From assembly GCF_002937115.1 (NCBI RefSeq), contig NZ_NHRY01000055.1, positions 1-49,502 of the forward strand: a stretch of 49,502 bases of DNA. Direction: 5' to 3'. The notes below the pieces were generated by a model. The model made no database searches. It was not told the DNA's origin and was given only the letters and a program-made list of their open reading frames with translations. Every line of letters begins with the position of its first letter. Position 1 is the stretch's first letter. This document shows, in pieces, positions 36,282-44,787 of this stretch. The stretch is from Rhodopila globiformis. Lineage in GTDB: Bacteria > Pseudomonadota > Alphaproteobacteria > Acetobacterales > Acetobacteraceae. Made by a program: the position numbers and the translations under genes.

Positions 36282-37206
36282 CGCGGGTCCGCTGGAGCGC
36301 GAGATACGTGGGCTGTCGCTGCGCGAGCGGCGTGGCCGCGTTCTTGCGGCGTGCGTGGACCGGGAACCTACGGGGTGCACACATCTCGGAAACAAGCCGG
36401 AAACGACTGTAAGGGTAAATGTTTGCCCGGCCGCAGGGAGCGTTCCTCCATCGCCACGGCCCGGACAAGCCACATAGCGTGGTCGTCTCCCTATCGTCAT
36501 GGCCGGGCGTGTCCCGGCCATCTGCGCTTCGGCGGTTGGGGGTAGATGGCCGGGACACGCCCGGCCATGACGGAGAGGCAACGGACCTGATCCGGCCTCC
36601 TTATGGTACAGCAGACCGCAGGTCGGTTGGGACACTGAGGCCCCCTGTCCTCATCGTCATGGCCCGGCTCGTCCCTACGGGATGCACAGATCTCGGAAAC
36701 GGTCCGCCGCGGCGTTTCCCTTTCGTCATGGCCCGGCTTGTCCGGGCCACCTATTCCAGCACTTGTGCCGCGACAGGTGGCCCGGACAAGCCGGGCCATG
36801 ACGATGAGGGAGCGCCGTCGCCCTGTCTCAATCGACCTGCGGCCTGCTGTAGTTGGGACGGAGGCGGCCTGTCTGCATCGTCATGGCCCGGACGAGCCGG
36901 CGCCGGCGGATGGGGGGTTTCGCCCCAGGCCCGTAGCGGCACAGCCTGCGACGTTGCGTTCATCAAGCCGTTTCAGTGTCCGGGGCAGCCGGCTGCCGTG
37001 CGCTTCACCGGCGACGCTCGCCATGCCTGCGACGGCCGGGCGGCGGCCGGGCCAGAGCGCCAGCAGGCCGACGAAGAGACGGCGATGTCGTCGGCCTTGA
37101 CGGTTGCGATGGCGTGAAACGGCGCGATAAACGCAACCTCACAGGCTGTCTGCCCGGCGAATTCACGCGGATCAATTACAATCCGGAGCGTCGCCAGAGC
37201 CCCGCT
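36282..37206. repeat. Gap of 0.9 kb packed with nested repeats (families F, B and A)
   Basis: No gene is supported here. Module F (GCACACATCTCGGAAACAAG and beyond, about 36374-36470) matches the insert at 31682-31780. A B palindrome follows at 36496-36571. Then comes a unit with TACAGCAGACCGCAGGT outer arms at 36607-36851, containing a short F-like piece (36652-36720) and a perfect A core at 36725-36802. A lone A half-arm is near 36880. The last 300 bases (36900-37206) show no repeat or gene that I can name. Confidence 0.8.
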
Positions 37207-38727
37207 CTATGACCAGGTGTCGTCGGTCCAGCCGGTTTCGTCATATTCCGCCATGCACTGCTCCACCAGCGCCTCCATCCGCGCCATGTCGCCGCCTTTC
37301 TGCGCGCTGGTCAGCGCCTGGGACCGGATATCCTCCCAGCCGCCGGCATAGTTGCGTTCATACAGCTCATGCCGCCCGCCGAACTCGGTGCCGACGCAGT
37401 CCCACAGCAGCTTCATGATCTTGATCCGCTCTCGGTGGCCGATGCCGTAGGAGCCGCGGACGTACTGCTGCAGATACGGCTCGATCGCCGGATTGGCGAA
37501 GTCCCGCGCCGACGACGGCAGGTAGATCAGGCCGGAGGTGACCGTGCGCTCGACGATGTCCTTGATCCGCGGATAGGCGTCCGGCGCGAACACCCGGTAC
37601 GCCTGGCCGGCCTTCAGGTCCGGCAGCACGGCGTCGCCGATCCAGGGGTTCGGATTGTGCGCCATGGCATTGGACAGCGACCAGAACAGGTTGCGCCAGG
37701 CCACCGCCTCGCCCAGCAGCACCTGGTTGCCGCGGGCGTCGTCGCCGCCGGTGCAGCGCAGGGCCTTCGCCAGCAGGCCGACGATGAAGTCCAGCTTGAC
37801 GGCGAAGCGGGTGCAGCCCTGGAACTGGAAGCCCTGGGTGAAGCCGGAGCGCGGATAGAAGCTCAGCACCCGCGCCGGGTCGCGGTAGATGAACACGTCC
37901 TCCCACGGGATGAAGACGTTATCCAGGATGAAGATCGCGTCGTTCTCGTCGAACCGGGACGACAGCGGATAGTCGAACGGGGTGCCGACGCGCCGCGCCG
38001 CGTATTCATACGACGCCCGGCAGATCAGCTTCAGGCCGGGCGCGCTGATCGGGACCATGAACATCAGCGACATGTCCAGATCCTCGGTCGCCGTCTTCGA
38101 GGACTGGCCCATGAAGTTGTAGTGGGTGAACGCCGCCGAGGTGGCGACGACCTTGGCGCCCGAGACGATGATGCCGCCGTCGACCTCCTTCTGCACGCAG
38201 ACGAAGACGTCCTTGCTCTGCTCGGCCGGCTTGTGGCGATCGACCGGCGGATTGACGATCGCGTGGTTCATGAACGGCACGGTTTCCTGCGCGCGGCGGT
38301 ACCAGGCGCGGGCGTTGTCGGCGTAGGGTCCGTAGTAGTCCGGGTTGCCGCCCAGCGTGTTGGAGAACGCCGCCTTGTAGTCCGGCGTGCGGCCCATCCA
38401 GCCATAGGTCATGCGCGACCATTCCGCGATCGCCGCCTGCGCGCTGACGAGGTCCTCACGCGATCGCGGCACGCGGAAGAATTTGTGGGTGTAGCCGCCC
38501 GAGCCGGTATCGGTCGGGCAGGTCAGCACGTCGTGCCGCTTCGGGTCGTGCAGCGCGTCATACAGCCGGGCGATCGAACGGATGGCATTGCGGAACGCCG
38601 GATGCGTGGTCACGTCGGCGACGCGTTCGCCGTCAAAATAGACTTCCCGGCTGTCCCGCAGGCTTTCGATATACTCCGCCCCCGTGTACGGCCGCCGCCG
38701 ATCGGCGATGACGTCTTCCGGACGCAT
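37207..38727 (-). CDS. 4-hydroxyphenylacetate 3-hydroxylase family protein (HpaB-like)
   Basis: A 506-residue FADH2-using monooxygenase of the HpaB family, which ortho-hydroxylates phenols. It has TGAEYIESLRDSREVYFDGE at the N terminus, WMGRTPDYKAAF, the flavin region VKVVATSAAFTHYNFMG-like (GAKVVATSAAFTHYNFMGQS), DNVFIPWEDVFIYRD and a C-terminal YERNYAGGWEDIRSQ. A reductase partner (HpaC) is not adjacent. The start ATG 38727 follows GGGAGGA. It lies 92 bp after the MFS gene on the same strand, so transporter and hydroxylase may serve one aromatic substrate. Confidence 0.92.
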   Translation of the reverse strand: MRPEDVIADRRRPYTGAEYIESLRDSREVYFDGERVADVTTHPAFRNAIRSIARLYDALHDPKRHDVLTCPTDTGSGGYTHKFFRVPRSREDLVSAQAAIAEWSRMTYGWMGRTPDYKAAFSNTLGGNPDYYGPYADNARAWYRRAQETVPFMNHAIVNPPVDRHKPAEQSKDVFVCVQKEVDGGIIVSGAKVVATSAAFTHYNFMGQSSKTATEDLDMSLMFMVPISAPGLKLICRASYEYAARRVGTPFDYPLSSRFDENDAIFILDNVFIPWEDVFIYRDPARVLSFYPRSGFTQGFQFQGCTRFAVKLDFIVGLLAKALRCTGGDDARGNQVLLGEAVAWRNLFWSLSNAMAHNPNPWIGDAVLPDLKAGQAYRVFAPDAYPRIKDIVERTVTSGLIYLPSSARDFANPAIEPYLQQYVRGSYGIGHRERIKIMKLLWDCVGTEFGGRHELYERNYAGGWEDIRSQALTSAQKGGDMARMEALVEQCMAEYDETGWTDDTWS

Positions 38728-38819
38728 GGCTCTTGTCCTCCCGTTTGTTGGACGGGACGATAGCGCGGGCGGCGTGGATCAGGCCAGCGCGGCGGCCGAT
38801 GCGGGTTTCAGGGCGGGTT

Positions 38820-39980
38820 TCAGGCCGCGTGCCCGGCAAGCCGCTGGGCGGCGGACGCTGTCTCCCGCGCCAGCGGCCGGACCAGCAGCAGCGCGGCGCC
38901 GCCCGTGGCGGCCATCGCCAGGAACGCCAGCCCGCCGAACCGCGCATACAGCCAGCCGCACAGAATCGTCATCAACCCCGTCGGCGCGCCGTAGCCCAGC
39001 GCCGAGTGCAGCGCCTGCGCCGTCGCCGCCCGCTCGGGCGGCACATAGCGGCTGAGCAGCGGCATCGCCGACAGGTGCTGCATGGCGAAGGTCGCCGCAT
39101 GCAGGATCTGCACGACGGCCAGCACCGGCAGCGGCGGCGCGCAGGCCGTGACACTCCAGCGCACGATCGAGGCGGCGGCGGCGCAGGCGGTCAGGCCGGG
39201 CGGGCCGAGGCGCTCGACCAGCCGGCGGCCGCGGGCGAACAGCAGGATCTCGGCGACGATGCCCTCGGCGATCAGCAGGCCGATGACGGTGTCGCTGATG
39301 CCCTGCGAGCGCCACAGCAGGGCGGCGAAGCCGTAATAGGCGGCGTGCGCGCCCTGGATCAGCGCGGTGCCGGCGACGGCGAGACGGAAGGCCGGGTTAC
39401 GGACCAGCATCAGCCCGGCGAGCGGCCGTGGCGGCGCCGGCAGCGTCGCGGCCTCGGGCAGCACCAACCCGAGCATCGAAGCGGCCCCATAGCCGGCCGC
39501 CTGCAGCCAAGGCACCAGCCACGACCCCGCCCGGCCCACCAGCCAGCCGGTCATCGCGGTCGCGACCATGAAGGTCGCCGAGCCGACCGCCCGCACAGGG
39601 CCGTATTCGAGGCGTCCTTCGCGGGCCAGGGCCAGCGCCAGCGAATCCGACAGCGGGCCGATGGCGCTGGTCGCGATGCCCTGCGCCGCGACGACCAGCA
39701 GCAGCGGCAGGAAGCCGGAGGCGGCGACGAGCGACACGGTCAGGCCCGACGCGGCGGCGCCGGCGAGCACCAGCACCGGCCGCCGCCGCCCCAGCGCATC
39801 GGCCGCACTGCCCCAGGCGGGACCGGTCAGCACGCGCAGCAGCGCCGCCGCGCCCAGCATCTGGCCGATCTCCCCCGCCGACAGCCCCCGATCGGCGAAC
39901 CACAGTGGCAGGAAGGCCGCGATCGCATTGGCGGCGAAATACGCGCCCAGGAACGCGGCGACCCGCGTGGCCGCCGGCAT
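38820..39980 (-). CDS. MFS transporter, HcaT-like
   Basis: A 386-residue transporter with about 12 membrane helices. The first helix is FLGAYFAANAIAAFLPLWFA, followed by the MFS loop GPAWGSAADALGRRRPVLVL (GxxxDxxGRR). The AFLPLWFADRG and LSAGEIG features resemble the 3-phenylpropionate transporter group (HcaT, MFS_1-like). It begins 8 bp after sufE and precedes the HpaB-like gene on the same strand. Import of an aromatic acid is plausible from this context but not proven. Confidence 0.85.
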   Translation of the reverse strand: MPAATRVAAFLGAYFAANAIAAFLPLWFADRGLSAGEIGQMLGAAALLRVLTGPAWGSAADALGRRRPVLVLAGAAASGLTVSLVAASGFLPLLLVVAAQGIATSAIGPLSDSLALALAREGRLEYGPVRAVGSATFMVATAMTGWLVGRAGSWLVPWLQAAGYGAASMLGLVLPEAATLPAPPRPLAGLMLVRNPAFRLAVAGTALIQGAHAAYYGFAALLWRSQGISDTVIGLLIAEGIVAEILLFARGRRLVERLGPPGLTACAAAASIVRWSVTACAPPLPVLAVVQILHAATFAMQHLSAMPLLSRYVPPERAATAQALHSALGYGAPTGLMTILCGWLYARFGGLAFLAMAATGGAALLLVRPLARETASAAQRLAGHAA

Positions 39981-39988
39981 GGCGGGGG

Positions 39989-40435
39989 TCAGGCGGCGCG
40001 CTGCAATGCCGCGACTTCCCGCACCTTGCGCGCCATCGCCGCGATGCCGTTGCCGCGGTTGGTGGACAGCGCCTCCAGCAGGCCGAGGTCCTTCAGGAAC
40101 ACCGGGTCGGTGGCCAGGATCTCCGCCGGCGAACGGCCGGAATAGACCCGCAGCAGCAGCGCGATCAGGCCGGAGACGATGGCCGCGTCGGACACGCCGG
40201 CGAAATACACGGCGCCGTCGCGCAGCACCGCCTCCATCCAGACGCGGCTCTGGCAGCCGGGGACGCGGTGGGCATCGTCCGCCCATTGGTCCGGGAACGG
40301 CGGCAGCTTGCGGCCCATGCCGATGATGAACTCGTAGCGCTCCATCCAGTCGTCGAACAGGGACAGCTCGTCGCCGATGGCCTCGATGGCGGCGGCGGCG
40401 GTGGGTTCTTCCGGATGGACGAAGGGATCGGTCAT
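39989..40435 (-). CDS. sufE: SufE-family sulfur-acceptor protein
   Basis: A 148-residue SufE. The conserved region is WMERYEFIIGMGRKLPPFPD, with the sulfur-accepting Cys61 in HRVPGCQSRVWMEAV. The middle has GVSDAAIVSGLIALLLRVYS and the end FLKDLGLLEALSTNRGNGI. SufE takes persulfide from the SufS desulfurase for Fe-S cluster assembly. ATG 40435 was chosen over an in-frame ATG 78 bases upstream because the family starts near here. No suf genes flank it; an MFS gene follows after 8 bp. Confidence 0.93.
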   Translation of the reverse strand: MTDPFVHPEEPTAAAAIEAIGDELSLFDDWMERYEFIIGMGRKLPPFPDQWADDAHRVPGCQSRVWMEAVLRDGAVYFAGVSDAAIVSGLIALLLRVYSGRSPAEILATDPVFLKDLGLLEALSTNRGNGIAAMARKVREVAALQRAA

Positions 40436-40519
40436 GGCTGGGATGTGCTGACGGGCACGGCCGGCGTCAAGCAGGGAATGCAACGCGCGAGGGCGAGGCT
40501 GCTTGTCGGGCATGGCATG

Positions 40520-40900
40520 TCAGGCAGCGGCGGTGTTCAGGCGGACCCAGGCGATGAACTCGCCGTCCGGCAGTTCGCCCGCCGCCATGGCGAGCATGAC
40601 GACGACCGCCTCGGCATCGCCGGCGCTGAACCGGCAGCCGTTGAGCCGCAGGAGGACTTCCAGCGCGACATAGGCGGTGCGCTTGTTGCCATCGACAAAG
40701 GGGTGGTTCTGCGCGATCGCCAGTGCATAAACCGCCGCCAGTTCGGCAATATCGGGATCGCCATACCCGGCCCGGTTCAGCGGCCTTGCCAGCGCGCTGT
40801 CCAGCAGTCCGGGATCACGGAGGCCGATGGAACCCCCGTGTTCCGCCAGTTGCTCGTCGTGAATGGCGAGGATGAGCTGCGGCGACAGCCAGACGGTCAC
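40520..40900 (-). CDS. Doc-family toxin (death on curing)
   Basis: A 126-residue Doc-type Fic-fold protein. The catalytic loop is QNHPFVDGNKRTAYVALEVL (His66 to Arg74), matching HxFx(D/N)GNKR of Doc, which phosphorylates and inactivates elongation factor Tu. The N terminus LSPQLILAIHDEQLAEHGGS and LRDPGLLDSALARP is typical. It overlaps the antitoxin stop by 4 bases (ATGA), giving the usual antitoxin-toxin order. Confidence 0.93.
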   Translation of the reverse strand: MTVWLSPQLILAIHDEQLAEHGGSIGLRDPGLLDSALARPLNRAGYGDPDIAELAAVYALAIAQNHPFVDGNKRTAYVALEVLLRLNGCRFSAGDAEAVVVMLAMAAGELPDGEFIAWVRLNTAAA

Positions 40901-41121
40901 TTCGCCAGTTCGCGCAGCACCGCCCGGCGTTCCTTCATCACCTGGCGCGCGACATCCATCTGCGCCGCGAACTCAGGATCCGCCACGGTCAGCCGGACGC
41001 CATCCGGCTGATCGACGGCATAGATCGTGTCGCCCTTGACCAGGCCGAGGCGGACGATCATCTCCCGCGGCAGGATCACGCCCATGGAATTCCCGATCTG
41101 TGTCAGCTTCAACGCCTGCAT
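40897..41121 (-). CDS. AbrB/MazE-type antitoxin for Doc
   Basis: A 74-residue SpoVT/AbrB swapped-hairpin protein. The DNA-binding part is LKLTQIGNSMGVILPREMIV and LGLVKGDTIYAV, and the C-terminal part (DPEFAAQMDVARQVMKERRA) is a helix suited to bind the toxin. Antitoxins of this kind repress their own promoter. It is the first gene of the pair. The sequence just upstream has a TTATAACACAGGTTA stretch (rich in A/T) that may be the promoter and operator. Confidence 0.92.
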   Translation of the reverse strand: MQALKLTQIGNSMGVILPREMIVRLGLVKGDTIYAVDQPDGVRLTVADPEFAAQMDVARQVMKERRAVLRELAK

Positions 41122-42233
41122 GATAGGCCCTCCTGGCCTTGCGAGGTGTTATAACACAGGTTACACCACAAGGCCAGCCTGGGAGCGATCTGGCTGGACG
41201 ATCGCGCCGCACCGGCGTTGGCCGGCCGTGCGTGCGCAGGGGCGCCACTGTGGCCCGTCCCTGGTGCGTTCACACATGGCGGAGACAGGCCAGGCCGCCG
41301 TTGGCCGGATACTGCGCGGGTGCCTTCGTGCTGATCGGGCACCCGGTGCGCCTTACAATGCGATGATCGAGGCAGGCATGATGGGGCCTGAGGTCGTTCG
41401 TTCGCATGATCTGTGAATGCCGTGAGGCGGTGATGGGTGCGCCCCGCCAGTGGGTCATGCGGTGGATGGTGTTGATAAAGCGCCAAGACCCCAGGTTCAT
41501 GGCCATCAAGTCGCGGCCTGCCGCGATCAAGGCCATGACAGGCGACCGCCCCACGCCGGACGGTGACCTGTGCCCCGGTATCTTGGCGTCTTGGCGTCTT
41601 ACAGCAGACGCAGGTCGGTTGGGACGCACAGGTGGCCTGTCCTCATCGTCATGGCCCGGCTTGTCCGGGCCACCTATTCCAGCACGTGTGCCGCGACAGG
41701 TGGCCCGGACAAGCCGGGCCATGACGATGCGGGTGCGCCGTCGCCCTGTCCCAACCGGCCTGCGGTCTGCTGTAGCGTTGAACAGGAACCGTGCAACCGC
41801 GCCGGGCGGTGGCGGGTGCGCCACGCCGATGGTTCGTGCGGTAGATGGCGTCGATGAAACGCCAGGATGCCACGTTCAGGGAAAGCCCACCATCCACGCC
41901 TTTTCCGATGCCGGCACCGCAAGGCGTGCGTGCCGGCGTGGAGCTTGTGCCCAGGCTTGTCCCGGGCAGGCGCCATGACGACGGGGCGGTGGCGCCGCTT
42001 GCGCCCCTGGATGGAATCCAATCCTGACACCAATGCGGCTGACGCAGGCCATCATCGCCCATCGGGCGCTGCTTTGATTCAGCCCCGGATTTCCTCGACA
42101 GACGCACGATCCGGTACCGACGATGCCTGGTCTCCTTGACTGGATACGCTCCTGCTCAGGCAGGACTGCGCCAACAGCGGAAGCCGCTGGGGCGGTTGCC
42201 TGCACAAGCGAGGATGCGCGTCCAGCCGGGCGC
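41122..42233. repeat. Gap of 1.1 kb with D, A and E repeats
   Basis: No gene is supported. D copies lie at 41429-41547 and 41776-41881. A complete unit with TACAGCAG outer arms lies at 41600-41774, with a perfect A core at 41648-41725. A decayed E piece (AAGCCCACCATCCACGCC) is near 41883-41905. A stretch at about 41290-41390 is weakly similar to 22680-22770. The pieces are directly adjacent, as if one inserted beside another. Confidence 0.8.
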
Positions 42234-42665
42234 TTATTTCGGCGTGCCGCCGATCTCCACTTGCTGGCCCTTGGCGATGGATCCCAGGTACGCGGTGATC
42301 GCGATCAGGTCGGGACTGCCGAGTTCGGGTGGGGTGCCCTCCAGCGCGCCCTTGATGCAGCCCTGCACCTGGCCTTCCAGCGTGACGACCCGGCCGGCGC
42401 CCCGGCTGAAGCGGGGGAAAATCGCGGCGGCGTTGACCAGGCTGGGCAATTTGCGGTCGTTGAACTGGCCTGGCGCCTTGCCGCCGTCCAGATGGCAGCT
42501 CTCGCAGGTGCGCCCGTTGCCGCCGAAGGTCGCGGTGGCGAACAGGTGGGCGCCGGTGGCCACGGCCGTGTCCAGCGGCGTTTCGGCGGCATTGGCGTAC
42601 TGGGCGGCGGACAGAAACAGAGCGGCGCCGAACGTGGTGGCGACCAGGATGCGGATTGGCAGCAT
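42234..42665 (-). CDS. Monoheme c-type cytochrome
   Basis: A 143-residue protein with a Sec signal peptide (RILVATTFGAALFLSAAQYA, cleavage near ANA-AE). The single heme site is CESCH (Cys54, Cys57, His58). A later part has QVQGCIKGALEGTPPELGSP and ITAYLGSIAKGQQVEIGGTP, giving a possible Met-free or distant sixth ligand that I cannot fix. It should be periplasmic. The start ATG 42665 has GAGGGGG upstream. No oxidase or dehydrogenase partner is adjacent. It resembles sulfur-oxidation SoxX-like and related small cytochromes. Confidence 0.85.
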   Translation of the reverse strand: MLPIRILVATTFGAALFLSAAQYANAAETPLDTAVATGAHLFATATFGGNGRTCESCHLDGGKAPGQFNDRKLPSLVNAAAIFPRFSRGAGRVVTLEGQVQGCIKGALEGTPPELGSPDLIAITAYLGSIAKGQQVEIGGTPK

Positions 42666-42915
42666 AGGATTCCCCCTCAAAGGCCGTTTTCGTGCCTGGG
42701 ATGGCAGTGTAGTCCAACCAAGGGGCCTAGGGAATTCGATTCGGGTTCCACAAGGAGATAGGTCGCGCCGGCGCGTGATCGGCTTCTTCCGGGCGACAGT
42801 CTTGCCGGCGTGACAAGGATTGTAGGGCTCGGGCATGTCCCGTTGCCCGGTTTCCGCCGGAAAGATGAACCGGAAGGTGCGCACGGACCGTCCCTGGCGC
42901 ATTCCCTGGCGCCGC

Positions 42916-43089
42916 TACAGCAGACCGCAGGTTGGTTGAGACACGGCGACGGCGCACCTCACTCGTCATGGCCCGGCTTGTCCGGGCCACCTATTCCAGC
43001 ACGTGTGCCGCGACAGGTGGCCCGGACAAGCCGGGCCATGACGATGAAGACAGGCCATCTGCGTCCCAACTAACCTGCGGTCTGCTGTA
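42916..43089. repeat. A unit with TACAGCAG outer arms plus C half-arm
   Basis: The outer arms start TACAGCAGACCGCAGGTTGG (left) and end CCTGCGGTCTGCTGTA (right), with some mismatches. The perfect A core is 42965-43042. The right arm runs straight into a C half-arm, TATTTTAACGCCTATGGGG (43088-43106). The remaining parts of the gap (42666-42915 and 43107-43441) show no gene. Confidence 0.88.
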
Positions 43090-43441
43090 TTTTAACGCCT
43101 ATGGGGCTTGCGCCCGACATGACGACGAGCCGATGCGTCATCCCGGCCTCGCGCAAGCGTGCACGGGCAGCCGATCGGCGGGGCGATCCCGCTTTGGGAG
43201 GCCGCGTTAGAGCGGTATCGGCCCATACCGGGAACGATCCCGGACGGGTGGAACCGGCGCACGCCCGTCCTGGACGACCGTGCGGCGGTGCCCCGACGGA
43301 AACATCGGCCCAGCCAGGGAGACGACCGACGAGAGCGTGACATTGACGGGGCCGGCAGCGCCAGGGCGCAGAACCCGCGGCCAGGCCACGACACGACCGG
43401 CTGCATGGGCCCGGACCGCCAGCCATCAAGGGGAGGACAAG

Positions 43442-44080
43442 ATGCGCGTTGTGCCAACACGGACCCATGCGGTCCTGGATTATGTTCTCGGCGTTGCCAT
43501 CATCGCTTTTCCCTATATCGGTCATTTCGATCAGCACGGCGCGCTGGAATGGGGGCCGGTCCTGCTTGGCGGCGGGCTGATCCTGTACAGCCTGTTCACA
43601 AACTACGAATACAGTTTCGCCTCGCTGATCCCGCTCAAGGTTCATCTGGGGCTTGACCTGGGCGGTGGCATCCTACTGATCGTCGTGGCCCTGCTCTGGG
43701 GGCCGCCGCCAGCCGCCTGGGGCACCCTGCTCGTGCTGGGGCTGATCGAAATCGGCGTCAGCCTGGTGACCCGGACGGTCAGCAGCGATGGACCGGGGCT
43801 CGCCAGCCCCGCCATCCGGGACGCGACGCGGCGCAGCAGGATCGGCATGCCGGAAGCGCCGGGGCCGAAGACCGCCGACGGACGGCCGGATTATCCCGTG
43901 CCGCCCGGCGGGCCGGCGACCGTCGAGCAGTTGCGCGGGCAGATCGACAGCGGCCGGACCCGCGACAAGATCGCCGTCACCGATCCGGCCGCCGCGCCCC
44001 TGGGCAGCGACGACGAGGCGGCCCAGCCGCATGACGAGGAAGGGCTCGCGGTGGCGCGGCGCCAGTCGGGACAGAGGTGA
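43442..44080 (+). CDS. SPW-repeat-like membrane protein with soluble tail
   Basis: A 212-residue protein. The first 110 residues have about four membrane helices: THAVLDYVLGVAIIAFPYIG, GPVLLGGGLILYSLFTNYEY, LGLDLGGGILLIVVALLWG and TLLVLGLIEIGVSLV. The pattern resembles SPW-repeat and related small membrane proteins. The C-terminal 100 residues are polar, rich in Pro, Gly and Asp, and probably disordered in the cytoplasm. The start ATG 43442 follows GGGGAGGA. The function is unknown. Confidence 0.75.
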   Translation: MRVVPTRTHAVLDYVLGVAIIAFPYIGHFDQHGALEWGPVLLGGGLILYSLFTNYEYSFASLIPLKVHLGLDLGGGILLIVVALLWGPPPAAWGTLLVLGLIEIGVSLVTRTVSSDGPGLASPAIRDATRRSRIGMPEAPGPKTADGRPDYPVPPGGPATVEQLRGQIDSGRTRDKIAVTDPAAAPLGSDDEAAQPHDEEGLAVARRQSGQR

Positions 44081-44096
44081 CCGTCGAGCGAGGCTA

Positions 44097-44545
44097 CAGC
44101 GGACCGCAGGTTCGTCGGGCGGCAGAGGCGGCCTGTCTTCATAGTCATGGCCCGATTTGGCCGCACAGGCGCTGATTGAGAGAAAGCCCGGTCCGTTCCT
44201 ATATAGTGATGGAATGGCGTGTCCCGGCCATCTGCGCACGAACCCCGCGGGGTAGATGGCCGGGACACGGGCTGCCGCATGCACAGATCTCGGAAACGAT
44301 GCCTCACCAGCGGCGAGCGAGGGCATGATAATGCACTCATCCGCCCGCCCGGACGGCGCTTTGTACCCCGGTATCTTGGCGTTGAACAGGAACCGTGCCG
44401 CCGCACCAGGCGGTGACGGGTGCGCCCGGTCGGTGGTTCGCGGGGTGGATAGCACCGATAAAACGCCAAGACGCCAAGTTCATGGCAGCCAACCCGCTGC
44501 CTGCCGCAACCAAGGGCATGACAGGCGGCCGCGCGCGTCCGGGCC
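44097..44545. repeat. Decayed A, B, F and D repeats
   Basis: A degraded A-like left half (TACAGCGGACCGCAGGTTCG, 44097 onward), a B remnant (about 44219-44269), an F piece (GCACAGATCTCGGAAACGAT) near 44281, and D copy 4 at 44381-44530. No gene is supported in 44081-44787. Confidence 0.7.
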
Positions 44546-44586
44546 ATGACGATGGGGCGACGACCGCGCACTGTTCCCCTTTAGCC

Positions 44587-44721
44587 GGCTGCGGAAAAAG
44601 CGGGTTAGCGCGCAATATTCGTCCATGAGGCAGCGTTGCCCGGGAACATTATGTTTTGCCGGGCTGCCACGGGGTCTTGGAATTGCGTCGCGGGAGTTCG
44701 TTTCAGGCATTTTCCGCAGCC
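44587..44721. mobile_element. MITE-like element with perfect 12-bp ends
   Basis: The ends are GGCTGCGGAAAA (44587-44598) and the exact complement TTTTCCGCAGCC (44710-44721), 135 bp in all. The interior is A/T-richer and unlike the REP families; it contains a GGCAGC...GCTGCC stem. There is no coding capacity. It could be a transposon-derived miniature element; no transposase with such ends is in the window. Confidence 0.55.
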
Positions 44722-44787
44722 TGTTAAGTCAGCGCCTGTGCGGACATGCCGGCCCATCCCGGGATGGGCCGCGATACCGCGATCCGG

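Noticed and set aside
41600-43089. Repeated palindromic units that might be taken for a CRISPR array
   Set aside because: Copies are irregularly spaced, lie in both orientations and have no unique spacers of equal size. No cas genes are present.
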